In this document: piece after piece, positions 8,681 through 17,828 of the stretch
How the letters are laid out: each line of letters opens with the position of its first letter
How positions within the stretch are numbered: the first letter of the stretch is position 1
Assembly: GCF_014698845.1 (NCBI RefSeq)
Contig: NZ_JACJTV010000003.1
Span: 1 to 64,000 of the forward strand
DNA from: Coleofasciculus sp. FACHB-1120
GTDB taxonomy: Bacteria; Cyanobacteriota; Cyanobacteriia; Cyanobacteriales; FACHB-T130
DNA: 64,000 nucleotides
Direction of reading: 5' to 3'
Notes under the pieces: generated by a model
Told to the model about the DNA's origin: nothing
The model's input: the letters and a program-made list of their open reading frames with translations, nothing else
Database searches by the model: none
Translations under genes and position numbers: made by a program

Positions 8681-9091
8681 ATTTTAATATTTATTGCCGT
8701 GTAAATGAATTTCACTGATGCAAAGAGCCGGAAAACGAATTCTCGGCTCAAATTTATGCCCTAGGCCAACTTTAGAACCCGTTTCATGGGTTTTAGCTTT
8801 TAGCCCTAAATTTAGTTTGGAGCTTAGGTCAATGCCTTTGTCGTATAGATAGACGACTTTCCGTTGGAACGTCTATTTTTGCACCTAGATATCTTCGCAG
8901 GCGATTAGACAGCTTAAACAATTGTTCCAACTTCCCTCAAATCTCTTCTTTGTAAACGGGGAATGTTGGAATGGGGTTGAAAATATGTTGTAAGAGTCCA
9001 TCGCATTCCAAATTCCTCCGCTACAACTGCCTCACAGGATATCCCCACAAGATGTATTTGCTTGCTGCTTTAGGAGGATATTGCTACTGAA
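8681..9091. other. Intergenic stretch with one hairpin
   Basis: No open frame with coding character is visible in about 410 bases between the convergent ends of the GT26 gene and the BNR-repeat gene. The main feature is the hairpin at 8849-8880. The rest is of ordinary base composition. Confidence 0.5.
8849..8880 (+). terminator. Probable intrinsic terminator downstream of GT26 gene
   Basis: ATAGACG pairs with CGTCTAT. An inner TTCC-GTT-GGAA stem closes the loop, separated by a small bulge, and TTTTT follows. It lies about 170 bases after the GT26 stop, so the transcript would have a longish 3' end. Confidence 0.55.
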
Positions 9092-11413
9092 TTACCGATT
9101 GCCATAGTAAATTCCTCTACCATTCGTACCAATAAAAACTAAGCCGAACTGCTGCATACTTGCCTCCATCGCATTCGGACCATTACCAATCGGATTTTTT
9201 GGATTCCCAATCCTGATCCATGTCTTCCCTCTGTCTAGAGAACGGAAAATTCCTTTGCCCATATCATCAATTTCTCCATACAAATACATCGCCGGAATCG
9301 TGCTTCCCTGCTGTGGCTTTCCTATAGCAAACAAATAGGATCTCTTAACTGCATCTATTTTGGAGAACTTCTTGCCACCGTCTATCGAACGGTAAAGTTT
9401 TTTCTTATCGAGACTCAGCCAAATTTCACCTTTAACTCCAGATACAGTTCTCAGCGAGTGCCAACTTTCATCGGGAAGTGACGAATTCACTACTTTAAAA
9501 GACAAACCTCCATCGGTACTTTGATAGAATTTGCCATTCTTATAGTAATAAAACGTGTCACCATCCACTTTGTCTGCTACCAGTGGCAAAGACCAATTCC
9601 AAGGCCCCTTGGAACCCTTGGGTAAGCCAGCAACTTCTTTCCAGGAAGCGCCACCATCATCTGTGCGGAGAGCTTTATCTCCACTAACAGTAACAACAAA
9701 TAGCTTTGGATTAGTCGCTGACATCGCGACGCGCATCGGCATGGTGTCTTTTGGAAATGAAGCAAATTCTTTCCAAGTTAAGCCGCCATCGCTCGAAGTG
9801 GCTCCCGAATAAATATTGTTCCAGCGATTTCCGCCAACGCGCACCATCTGCAACGGAACTTTTTCAGAGTAAGCAATGCTGTAGGTGTCCTGGAAGCCGG
9901 GACCATTGCCACCGAAGGTTTTAGATGGATAAGTGTCTAGTCCCTTGTTGTGGTAAAAGCCGTCTACGTCTGCCATCCCGCTCAACAACAAAGCCCCACT
10001 CGGAGGCGCAACCAAGCTAAAGGTGACAATCTCTTCATGTCCTTTTTGATAGTTTACCCAGATAGACGGCTGTTTGTTAACATTATCTGTCCGCCATATT
10101 CCGTACCAATCGGTGAACCAAACTCTTCCAGAAACTTGGGGATCAAACTCAATCGCAGATACAGAGGGATTGGAGAGCATATAGCTAGACCACCAAGGAA
10201 CGCTATTGTTGATCGAGCGTATCTGCTCCTTCCACGTAGTTCCGCCATCCAATGAACGGTAAATCTTAGTATTTTTTCTCTCTTTCGTAGAAACAAGAAT
10301 ATCTTTAGGATTGGCAGGGTTAATGCTCAATCCATTAAAATCCGCTTTGGAGTCTTGTGGAGTAATGTTTTTCCAATCGCCATCTACATACTTTTTGACG
10401 CCAGGACTTCCATTAATGGTTATGTAGAGAGTGTTGCTGGGGCTTGTGGCGAGTCGCATCGCTTTTTTTGGGCTTCCGTCAATCTTGCTCCAGGTAACAC
10501 CTGTGTTAGTAGACTTATAAATCCCATCGCCGTAGGCGTTGGCGTAGACTAAGCCAGGCTTATCTTTGTCAAAGACAATTGCTGCGATGCCAATATCTTT
10601 TTCCGGCTTTCCGGGAAAAGAAGTCACTTTAGTCCAATTCGCGCCAGCATTCAAAGATTTCCAAAGTCCATCGCGCCGTGAACCAAATAAAATCATCTTG
10701 GAATTAAATGGATTGACGACGAGTCTTTCGCCTACATCCCGTCTATCTTGGTTGCCGCCCATTGGCAAGTCCAAATCCAGCCTTTTCCAGGTTGCACCTC
10801 GATCGGTAGACTTAAAGATAGTTCCAGGCTCATCCCAAACGTATTTGCCTGCAGCAATATAAACAATATTTGGATCTTTTGGATCGAGGGCGAGGGCTTC
10901 TCCGCCGTAATAGTGGCTCTTATCTAGTGGAAAGTGGTCAGTTAGTGGTATCCAACTTTTATCGACTGAATTCCAACGGTAGAAACCACCCACATCAGTT
11001 TTGATGTAAACGAGATCCTTCTGTAGAGGATGCAGAAAAATACCCGTAACAAAACCCCCTCCCCCCACTGCCACATTAGTCTCTCCTAGAGACACATCGG
11101 TTTGATAATTTCGGGAAATGGCGACTTCTGCCTGCCCTGATGCACTTTCAAGAATGCTGCTAACCATCCAGATGTGTTGAAGTGATACTGTGGCAAACAG
11201 AGCAATGACGGCAAGGCGAACCGTTCGAGCTAACGAAAGGCTTTGTTGCGGGGTAAATTTGGTAATTAGCTTGAAGGCGATATGGGCGAAGCATACTCCG
11301 ATAGCGAAGACTAATAAGCTTGTCAAAACTGGCTGGACGCTTGCCAGTCCGGCAAATGTAACATTAGCGATCGCTTCAATAGTTAACCAATGATTAATAG
11401 CAGCATTAAACAT
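9092..11413 (-). CDS. Membrane-anchored BNR/Asp-box repeat protein (GH74/sialidase-like propellers)
   Basis: 773 residues. Two hydrophobic segments (about 24-50 and 62-85) anchor or export it. The rest is beta-propeller sequence with nine Asp-box type motifs: STDRGATW, SLNAGANW, STNTGVTW, SLDGGTTW, SSDGGLTW, TDDGGASW, STDGGLSF, SIDGGKKF and SLDRGKTW. Nine motifs fit two stacked propellers, as in GH74 xyloglucanases, VPS10 domains and photosystem II assembly factor Ycf48. Catalysis is unproven; in an exopolysaccharide locus it could bind, trim or cleave the polymer outside the cell. It is the last gene of the minus-strand run. Confidence 0.8.
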   Translation of the reverse strand: MFNAAINHWLTIEAIANVTFAGLASVQPVLTSLLVFAIGVCFAHIAFKLITKFTPQQSLSLARTVRLAVIALFATVSLQHIWMVSSILESASGQAEVAISRNYQTDVSLGETNVAVGGGGFVTGIFLHPLQKDLVYIKTDVGGFYRWNSVDKSWIPLTDHFPLDKSHYYGGEALALDPKDPNIVYIAAGKYVWDEPGTIFKSTDRGATWKRLDLDLPMGGNQDRRDVGERLVVNPFNSKMILFGSRRDGLWKSLNAGANWTKVTSFPGKPEKDIGIAAIVFDKDKPGLVYANAYGDGIYKSTNTGVTWSKIDGSPKKAMRLATSPSNTLYITINGSPGVKKYVDGDWKNITPQDSKADFNGLSINPANPKDILVSTKERKNTKIYRSLDGGTTWKEQIRSINNSVPWWSSYMLSNPSVSAIEFDPQVSGRVWFTDWYGIWRTDNVNKQPSIWVNYQKGHEEIVTFSLVAPPSGALLLSGMADVDGFYHNKGLDTYPSKTFGGNGPGFQDTYSIAYSEKVPLQMVRVGGNRWNNIYSGATSSDGGLTWKEFASFPKDTMPMRVAMSATNPKLFVVTVSGDKALRTDDGGASWKEVAGLPKGSKGPWNWSLPLVADKVDGDTFYYYKNGKFYQSTDGGLSFKVVNSSLPDESWHSLRTVSGVKGEIWLSLDKKKLYRSIDGGKKFSKIDAVKRSYLFAIGKPQQGSTIPAMYLYGEIDDMGKGIFRSLDRGKTWIRIGNPKNPIGNGPNAMEASMQQFGLVFIGTNGRGIYYGNR

Positions 11414-11492
11414 CGTTGAGCCTCAAATCCCAGAATCAGCTACTTCCAACTAAGGAATTATAGCTGACTATAGAGATTTGATGGATTGTGTC

Positions 11493-12458
11493 TTAACTAA
11501 TGCTTAAGGTAACTGGGCTGCTTTCTTTTAAAACTCTCGCATCAAGCATATCTAAAATCATGCTGTCCTTCGCCATATCGAATTTTCGGGCAAAGTATAC
11601 ATCCCTTTTAATGATTGCTGAGTAATCTTCAGAAGTCAGGGTACGAGGATGACCGTGGCGGCTGCCAGTCCAATCAATGTAAAATTTATAATTGTTACAT
11701 AAATTAAATAAACCACTATTTACTAATATAGTTTGTATAAAGGACTCATCTGGATTTCGCGTCTTTTTATAATAATTAATAAGGGTTTCGTCATTCTTTA
11801 AGAACTCGTAGAGATAGCTAATACAATTTTTAGATAGAATTTTAAAATAAGAGCCACCGTAGCCAATAAAATCTTTGTTGAATGGATTGGAATAAGCCCG
11901 GATTCCTAAAGAAAATTGGTAAGAAGAATCTAGCTTGATAAAAGGCTGAATATTATTCAACAAGATGCGGAAAGGCTTAACTAATCCCCGCTGCCACTTG
12001 GAAAATTGTACGCCAGAGTGCCAGTATTGATATAAGTAGCGATCGCGGCTCTCTTTTAGACCGTAATAGCTATCTTTTGATAATAGAGCAGAGTATTGTA
12101 AAAAACCATCAAACTTCGTTTCTTCAAGAAACTGTTCAAATCTACAAAGTGGTTGAGTTGGGTAGTCTTGACCAGATAGATTGATCAGCCAATCAAAGTC
12201 AATCTTATGAGTAAACAACCATTCCAGAGCATCCAAGTAAGCTTGCACTAAAGAAAAATCTCCCCGTACTCCCTTGGTATTCTTTTTAATGACATAAACT
12301 CCTGGCTGAATTTCTAGATTTTTTACGTCTAACTGACAGCTATTGAAATCATGACTGATCAATATTTGAGCTTTAGAGCTTGATCTCTTAATAGTTTGTA
12401 CCAGTCTACAAATCTGCTCGGAATTCTTATGGCTTTGAATCAGATATAGAACTTTCAT
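11493..12458 (-). CDS. GT14-like (core-2/I-branching type) glycosyltransferase, copy 1
   Basis: 321 residues resembling the beta-1,6-N-acetylglucosaminyltransferase (Branch) family. Hallmarks are YLIQSHKNSEQICRLV at the N-terminus, LINLSGQDYPTQPL (the conserved sugar-nucleotide loop), GGSYFKILSKNCISYL and NPDESFIQTILVNS with the acidic pair thought to act in catalysis. It probably adds a side branch to the exopolysaccharide. A second copy lies at 15721-16659, similar along its whole length. The start ATG has GGAGG nine bases upstream. It follows a 1.3 kb non-coding gap and may have its own promoter. Confidence 0.83.
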   Translation of the reverse strand: MKVLYLIQSHKNSEQICRLVQTIKRSSSKAQILISHDFNSCQLDVKNLEIQPGVYVIKKNTKGVRGDFSLVQAYLDALEWLFTHKIDFDWLINLSGQDYPTQPLCRFEQFLEETKFDGFLQYSALLSKDSYYGLKESRDRYLYQYWHSGVQFSKWQRGLVKPFRILLNNIQPFIKLDSSYQFSLGIRAYSNPFNKDFIGYGGSYFKILSKNCISYLYEFLKNDETLINYYKKTRNPDESFIQTILVNSGLFNLCNNYKFYIDWTGSRHGHPRTLTSEDYSAIIKRDVYFARKFDMAKDSMILDMLDARVLKESSPVTLSIS

Positions 12459-13761
12459 GATTTTTGACCTCCAGGAAAAAACTGTACAAAAACAGAAGGA
12501 CAGGGGTTATTTGCCCAATTGTTGTTGAGATCGCTTGGGCATACTACAAGAAGAGATAGCTAAGATCAACCAGTCACGGTAATAGAAAAAACTGATGATT
12601 TGCTCTCTATGCGGTAGCAACAAAATTTGCAATAATTGAAAAACTAGCACTGCCTGTATAAGCAGTATTGGTAATTCTTGATAACCAAGGCTATGGGCTG
12701 ACAGAAAAACTTTGGCTCAGAAACTTAACTACAACGGCTTAACTGCAATAGCATTCACGAAAGTGAAACAGAGATCCATAGGTGCTTTCACCACAAACCA
12801 AGCACTCTAGATTATTAAGTCCAAAATGGTAAATGCCAAACCTGTTGTATATAGACGAAATGTGGGTTTATTTTGTTCCAGGTTCTCAACGAATATTAAT
12901 TTTGTGGTTTAACCAACCTAGATAGATGCAAAACTCTGCAACGCAGGAAAAAAATCTTTTCTTTGACCATGTCCAAATTTAGTAATGGTTTACAAAATCT
13001 AGGGTCGTAGCAACTGGCTGTGACGTTTTTGTTACATCTATCCAGTTTTTTACAGTTAGAGCTATGGTCATCGTTAAAATTCCAGCTTAAAGAACCCTTT
13101 AAGAGGCTGAAGTTACCTTTTACAACCCTGGTAGCAATGTTTACGCTTAACATCTTGTTATACTGCTTACTTAGGTGCGTCCTCCTTAAGGTAGACTTTC
13201 AATATCATGTTTTTCTTACCTACAGTTATAGTTAATATATTTTTTTACAGAAAATATTAATCGTAACAAATAATACCAATTTTGCACGTACAAAAGTGGT
13301 ATGTTTACGGAGTACCATGAAATCATCCAATCGGTACTGTGTATCTATACAACAATTACTCGAATAATTACTTAAATAAGATTGATTGTCATTAAAAGCT
13401 GATTTATAAAGTAACTGTTAGAGGATATTTTAAAAGTTAAAGAGGGTATGCTTTCCCATTCTGAGCGCAACAAAGTGGAGGCGCTCTCGCGGCGCGGATG
13501 CTCTAAGAATTTAGGGTTTTACCTAATTGACTGAGATACTTTACTAAGCTTAGCTGCGTATCCTTCAAGAAGCCAGCTATATGATGACACTAAAATGTAC
13601 TTTACTAACATCCAACATCCAATTAAATTCATAGGCTGCTTTATTGTCACTCTTGAAAAGGGTGAGTTAGGTACAAAAATTAACAGAGTCTTAAAAAACA
13701 CGGTTATGGAATGCGCCTAACGCACCCTACAGTAATTGAATCTTTAAAAAATAGATAACCT
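12459..13761. other. 1.3 kb non-coding gap inside the exopolysaccharide gene run
   Basis: This is by far the longest gap in a minus-strand run that is otherwise tightly packed. It is AT-rich. Short open frames (12896-13153 minus, 13020-13235 plus, 13519-13701 minus) have no ribosome binding site or recognisable motif. Near 13480-13505 lies a GC-rich repeat-like segment (GGAGGCGCTCTCGCGGCGCG), and near 13705-13730 another (GCGCCTAACGCACCCTAC); both are of the short-repeat kind common in cyanobacteria. I read it as the site of a lost gene plus repeat insertion, possibly also holding a promoter for the branching transferase. Confidence 0.5.
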
Positions 13762-14559
13762 CTAAGGGGTGGCTACAAAATTCCAGGCAGAACACTTAAG
13801 AAATTCATCCTGGCTCAAGGGGGCTAAACCTTCAATCCAATTCTTCAGCTTGAAAATTTTTAGCCCGCACTCATTTACAAGCAGGTCATAAATTCTGCTA
13901 TCGTGCCATTTACCATCTTTCAATGTACCATCAACCCATTCTTGAGAATTAATTAAGCCACTCTCGAAGATTAAGTAAGGTTTATAAGTTTTTAATGTTC
14001 TGCTGGCACCCCTGAAAACTTGCAATTCTACCCCTTCTACATCTACCTTGATAAAATGAATTTTAAGCTCTGGAGCTAGTACATCATCAAGTTTCTGCGT
14101 TTTAACAATAATTGGTTCCATTAGTGCATTAGGAATATGGCTTTCACAGCATTCCTTATCTAGACTACTTACAGCAGGAGCATTAACCACATACCAAAAA
14201 GTTGCTTCTGTCTCTGAATCACTTAAAGCTGTTTGTTTAACTTCAACATTTGGAAATTTTTTTCTCAGCCTATTCGCTAACCTAGGTATTGGCTCAAATG
14301 CGTAGTGAAACCCTAGAGGTGAATAGTGTAAAATTTGACCAAGCAAATCTCCCGTATTACAACCAACATCAATACAGTTTGAGTCTTTTGCTAAAACACG
14401 AGACATGATTTCAATTGTGAAAGCATTGTCTTGCCTGTTAAGAATATCGCTGCGCTTTGGAGGAGTGACTATATCTAAAATTGGTCTAACAAAAGGATCG
14501 AGGAATGAACCTTTGATTGTTTCTTTGAAAAAATTTTTTAATTCCAACAATACTTTCAT
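13762..14559 (-). CDS. FkbM-family SAM-dependent methyltransferase
   Basis: 265 residues. The SAM-binding loop NCIDVGCNTGDLL lies at residues 61-73, followed by FHYAFEPIPRLANRLRKKF and, further on, IHFIKVDVEGVELQVFRGAS, the signature of the FkbM O-methyltransferase group. Such enzymes methylate hydroxyls on sugars or polyketides; here the neighbouring glycosyltransferases suggest O-methylation of an exopolysaccharide sugar. It starts 114 bases after the upstream GT2 gene on the same strand, so co-transcription is plausible. Confidence 0.88.
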   Translation of the reverse strand: MKVLLELKNFFKETIKGSFLDPFVRPILDIVTPPKRSDILNRQDNAFTIEIMSRVLAKDSNCIDVGCNTGDLLGQILHYSPLGFHYAFEPIPRLANRLRKKFPNVEVKQTALSDSETEATFWYVVNAPAVSSLDKECCESHIPNALMEPIIVKTQKLDDVLAPELKIHFIKVDVEGVELQVFRGASRTLKTYKPYLIFESGLINSQEWVDGTLKDGKWHDSRIYDLLVNECGLKIFKLKNWIEGLAPLSQDEFLKCSAWNFVATP

Positions 14560-14672
14560 GGATGGTTGCTCCAGTTGCTAGAACGCCATCATAATAACAT
14601 CAATTCTTGCCATGTCAAGTCTTTGATGGAGCAATTGAGTTAACTTTATTAATAGGAAAAAAAGGTCAGTGA

Positions 14673-15704
14673 TTATAAAGATTGCCTAGACTGGTCTTGA
14701 AGAATGCGGCGTCTTTGAATAAGCCCAGTCATTTTGCTAGCAAGAGCTTCTATTTGGTAATAAACAGGATTCGGTAAAAAGTAAAGCAAGTAGGCAGCCG
14801 CTAAAGTCATTAGCGTACGACGGGGCTGCTCCAAAATAATACGCCAGTGAGCGGCTAAGGCTCGGTGCATTAGCTGCACAGCCATTGAGCCTGCTTTTAA
14901 ACGTACTGCACTTCTAGCTAAATATCGCAGTTGATATGCTTTAGTAGGATTTTCCCACTCAGCAATTAATTCTGGAGCGTAGAAGCGTGTTTTTTCAATT
15001 ACCCTTTCGAGGGCTTCTAATTGCTTCAGCAAACTAGCTGAAAGACCCCCTGCATTTACTCGATACAGTGTCAGTGCTTCAGGAATGCCCTCAATTTGCC
15101 AGTTTGTTTGAAGGAGGATGCGAAGCCAGCATTCTATATCCTCAGCTTGACGAAAGTTATCATCAAAATAAAACTCTTCAACAGTCCCGTAAAGATTATC
15201 TTGAAATTTAATTGCTTCAACTACCTCTCGCCGTACTACGACAGCCGAACCATTTCCAACTGGATTGTCACGAAGTAAATCAGAAGGTGTAATGTCTTTG
15301 AACTTAGGCATCAAATATGTACCTAAGGAATTTCCCATTTCATCTATAAAAGCAGAGCGACTAAAACTGATCCCTACTTTAGAAGACTTTTCTAAATGTT
15401 CAAGATGTTTCTCTAATTTTTCTGGTAGCCAAAGGTCATCGCCATCTAAAAAAGCTAAATAGTCACCATGAGCATGACGAATTCCGGTGTTTCTTGCCCC
15501 AGCAAGTCCTCTATTTTTTTGGCTAGCAATTTTTATTCTAGGGTCTATAAATTGCTGGCAAATTTCTACAGTTCTATCGGGAGATTCATCATCAACTACA
15601 ATAATTTCAAAATTTTGGTAGGTTTGAGCTAAAACTGATTCAATCGCAGCAGCTATATACTTTTCTACTCGATAGGCTGGAATAATAACCGAAAACTTTT
15701 TCAT
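14673..15704 (-). CDS. Family 2 glycosyltransferase, copy 1 of duplicated pair
   Basis: About 343 residues from the ATG at 15704, which places MKKFSVIIPAYRVEKYI at the N-terminus exactly as in its paralogue; the in-frame ATG at 15749 would overlap the upstream gene. The GT-A fold motifs are FEIIVVDDESPDRT, AGARNTGIRHAHGDYLAFLD and the DxD-type DGDDLW; the acceptor-side segment is QAEDIECWLRI. The C-terminal 100 residues form a helical region with a hydrophobic stretch. It transfers a sugar from a nucleotide donor, and the sugar cannot be told. It lies 16 bases after the GT14-like gene, so translation is probably coupled. Confidence 0.88.
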   Translation of the reverse strand: MKKFSVIIPAYRVEKYIAAAIESVLAQTYQNFEIIVVDDESPDRTVEICQQFIDPRIKIASQKNRGLAGARNTGIRHAHGDYLAFLDGDDLWLPEKLEKHLEHLEKSSKVGISFSRSAFIDEMGNSLGTYLMPKFKDITPSDLLRDNPVGNGSAVVVRREVVEAIKFQDNLYGTVEEFYFDDNFRQAEDIECWLRILLQTNWQIEGIPEALTLYRVNAGGLSASLLKQLEALERVIEKTRFYAPELIAEWENPTKAYQLRYLARSAVRLKAGSMAVQLMHRALAAHWRIILEQPRRTLMTLAAAYLLYFLPNPVYYQIEALASKMTGLIQRRRILQDQSRQSL

Positions 15705-15720
15705 GGACAACACCATTTTT

Positions 15721-16659
15721 TTAAGTCGCTTGGAAAATTCTTTCATCAAGCAAATCTAACACTTTGCTATCTCGGTTCATGTCAAATTTTCTCGCAAAGT
15801 AATATTTGTCTTTAATTAAAGTGGGAAAGTCTTCAGATGTCAGGATTCGGGGATGACCGTGACGGCTATTTTTCCACTCAATATAGCGCATATTGCGAGG
15901 ATGAAAATTAAATAATCCACTATTCACTAAGATGCTTTGCATAAAAGATTCATCGGGAAGACGAACTTTCTTGTAGTAGTTCACCAAATCAGGAGTGGCA
16001 GAATAAAAAGCATGAAGGTATTGAACGCAATCTCTAGAAATTGTTTTAAAATAAGAGCCTCCGTAGCACAAGAAATTTTCGTTAAATGGAGTTGAAGTAG
16101 CCCGCTGTCCAATGATGAGTCCATAGGAAAAATCAATCCGAACGAAGGGCTGAACATTATTAATAAATAATCGAAAAGGCTTGAATAATCCTCTCTGCCA
16201 CTTAGCTACTTCTATACCTGACCACCAGTATTGATAGAAGTAGCGATCGCGCCCATCCTTGACTCCCCAAGTACACTTGTCAGAAAGTACATTAAAATAA
16301 TCAAAAAATCCATCGTACTCGGTTGTAGCCAGGAATTTTTCAAGTTTTGAGAGCGGTTGAGTCGGATAGTCTTGACCTGTGAGATTAGTTAGCCAATCAA
16401 ATTGAATCTTCTGGTTTAAAATCCATTCAACAACATCTAAATAAGCTTGGGTAATAGAGAAGTCGCCTCTTCCAACTTTCTTAGCCCTTAGCACCTTAAC
16501 ATTAGATATACTCTCGAAGCATTCTACATCTAATTCACTAGCATTGAAGTTATGGCTGATAACTATGTAAGCGTTATCACTTGATTTTTTGATAACTTTA
16601 ATCAGTCGATAAATTTGTTCTGGATTAGTATGGGTTTGGATTAGGTAGATAACCCTCAT
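15721..16659 (-). CDS. GT14-like (core-2/I-branching type) glycosyltransferase, copy 2
   Basis: About 312 residues from the ATG at 16659 (ACAGG nine bases upstream), preferred to the TTG at 16668. Conserved blocks match the copy at 11493-12458: VIYLIQTHTNPEQIYRLI, WLTNLTGQDYPTQPL, CYGGSYFKTISRDC, LPDESFMQSILVNSGLFN and SRHGHPRILTSED. It probably adds a branch to the polymer. It sits between two closely related GT2 genes with gaps of 16 and 56 bases, so GT2-GT14-GT2 is one transcription unit. Confidence 0.84.
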   Translation of the reverse strand: MRVIYLIQTHTNPEQIYRLIKVIKKSSDNAYIVISHNFNASELDVECFESISNVKVLRAKKVGRGDFSITQAYLDVVEWILNQKIQFDWLTNLTGQDYPTQPLSKLEKFLATTEYDGFFDYFNVLSDKCTWGVKDGRDRYFYQYWWSGIEVAKWQRGLFKPFRLFINNVQPFVRIDFSYGLIIGQRATSTPFNENFLCYGGSYFKTISRDCVQYLHAFYSATPDLVNYYKKVRLPDESFMQSILVNSGLFNFHPRNMRYIEWKNSRHGHPRILTSEDFPTLIKDKYYFARKFDMNRDSKVLDLLDERIFQAT

Positions 16660-16715
16660 AGTCTGCAACCTGTTTTGATAGGAATTAGGTGTTTATAAAA
16701 AATTGGGTTTGTGGA

Positions 16716-17750
16716 TCATAATACTAATTGACGGGAGCGATCTCGAAGAATGCGCCGTTTTTGGGCGGCTCCTGTCATTTTTAAGGCGAAACTTTCTATC
16801 TGGCGGTAGAGAGGGCGTGGCAGTAACCAGAGCGAATAGGCAGCGCCCAAAGTTAAAAGTGTCCGCTGGGGTTCATCAAGAATCATGCGCCAGTGGGTAG
16901 ATAAGGCTCGGTGAGTCATGTCTACAGCGGTTGGCGCAGCTTTCAGCCGGACTGCCCAGCGAGCTAATTTCCGCAACTCGTACGCTTTGGCTGGTTTTCC
17001 ATACTGAGCAATCAAAGCAGGAGCGTAGGAGCGAGTTTTTTCCAGCACCTTTTCCAAGTCCTCTAACTGCTTGAGTAGGTTGGCTGAAGCGCCCCCAGAA
17101 TTTACTCGGTACAGCGTCAAAGCTTCAGGAATGCCTTCGATTTGCCAATCAGTCTTCAAGGAAATGCGAAGCCAGCATTCGACATCCTCAAAATGTCGCA
17201 ATCGCTCATCAAAATAACAATCTTTAGCATTACCCTGAGGATCATCTTGAAATTTAATGGTTTCAAAAACCTCTCGCCGAATCACTGGAACTGAGCCATT
17301 TCCAATTGGGTTGCGGCAGAGGATCAAGGGTGGGGCAATCTCCTTAAGTTTAGGCATTTGATAGATACCTAATGGCTGTCCCGCTTCATCAATGAAAGCA
17401 GAGCGGCTAAAGCTAAGCCCTACACTTGGCGAATTTTCTAGATGCTCAATATGTTTTTCTAGCTTTTCTGACAACCACAGGTCATCCCCATCTAAAAAAG
17501 CCAGATATTCTCCTTGGGCATGGCGAATCCCTGTATTTCGAGCGGCGCAGACTCCGCTATTTGGCTGGCGAATAATTTTAATTCGAGGATCTGTGAATTG
17601 CTGGCAAATTTCTACACTTCGGTCAGGAGAGCCATCATCAACAATCAGAACCTCAAACTCTTTATAACTCTGATCGAGAACCGATTGCACTGTAGCAGCT
17701 ATATATTTTTCAACGCCATACACTGGAATGATGACAGAAACCTTTTTCAT
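16716..17750 (-). CDS. Family 2 glycosyltransferase, copy 2 of duplicated pair
   Basis: 344 residues with the same plan as the gene at 14673-15704: MKKVSVIIPVYGVEKYIAAT, then FEVLIVDDGSPDRSVEICQQ, CAARNTGIRHAQGEYLAFLD, DGDDLWLSEKLEKHIEHLE and FEDVECWLRI, ending in a matching helical tail. The two are alike end to end, so this is a gene duplication rather than shared fold only. Differences cluster in the residue 140-200 region, which in GT2 enzymes faces the acceptor, so specificity may have diverged. No strong ribosome binding site is visible. Confidence 0.88.
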   Translation of the reverse strand: MKKVSVIIPVYGVEKYIAATVQSVLDQSYKEFEVLIVDDGSPDRSVEICQQFTDPRIKIIRQPNSGVCAARNTGIRHAQGEYLAFLDGDDLWLSEKLEKHIEHLENSPSVGLSFSRSAFIDEAGQPLGIYQMPKLKEIAPPLILCRNPIGNGSVPVIRREVFETIKFQDDPQGNAKDCYFDERLRHFEDVECWLRISLKTDWQIEGIPEALTLYRVNSGGASANLLKQLEDLEKVLEKTRSYAPALIAQYGKPAKAYELRKLARWAVRLKAAPTAVDMTHRALSTHWRMILDEPQRTLLTLGAAYSLWLLPRPLYRQIESFALKMTGAAQKRRILRDRSRQLVL

Positions 17751-17828
17751 TTTAAAAACTGATTTGATTTTATATCTGCTACGGCCAACATTTTATAACT
17801 AGAGAGCCAGCCTGTACGAATCTCTGGC

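Noticed and set aside
12896-13235. Two short opposite-strand frames in the 1.3 kb gap (12896-13153 minus, 13020-13235 plus)
   Set aside because: They overlap each other, lack ribosome binding sites and show no recognisable sequence.
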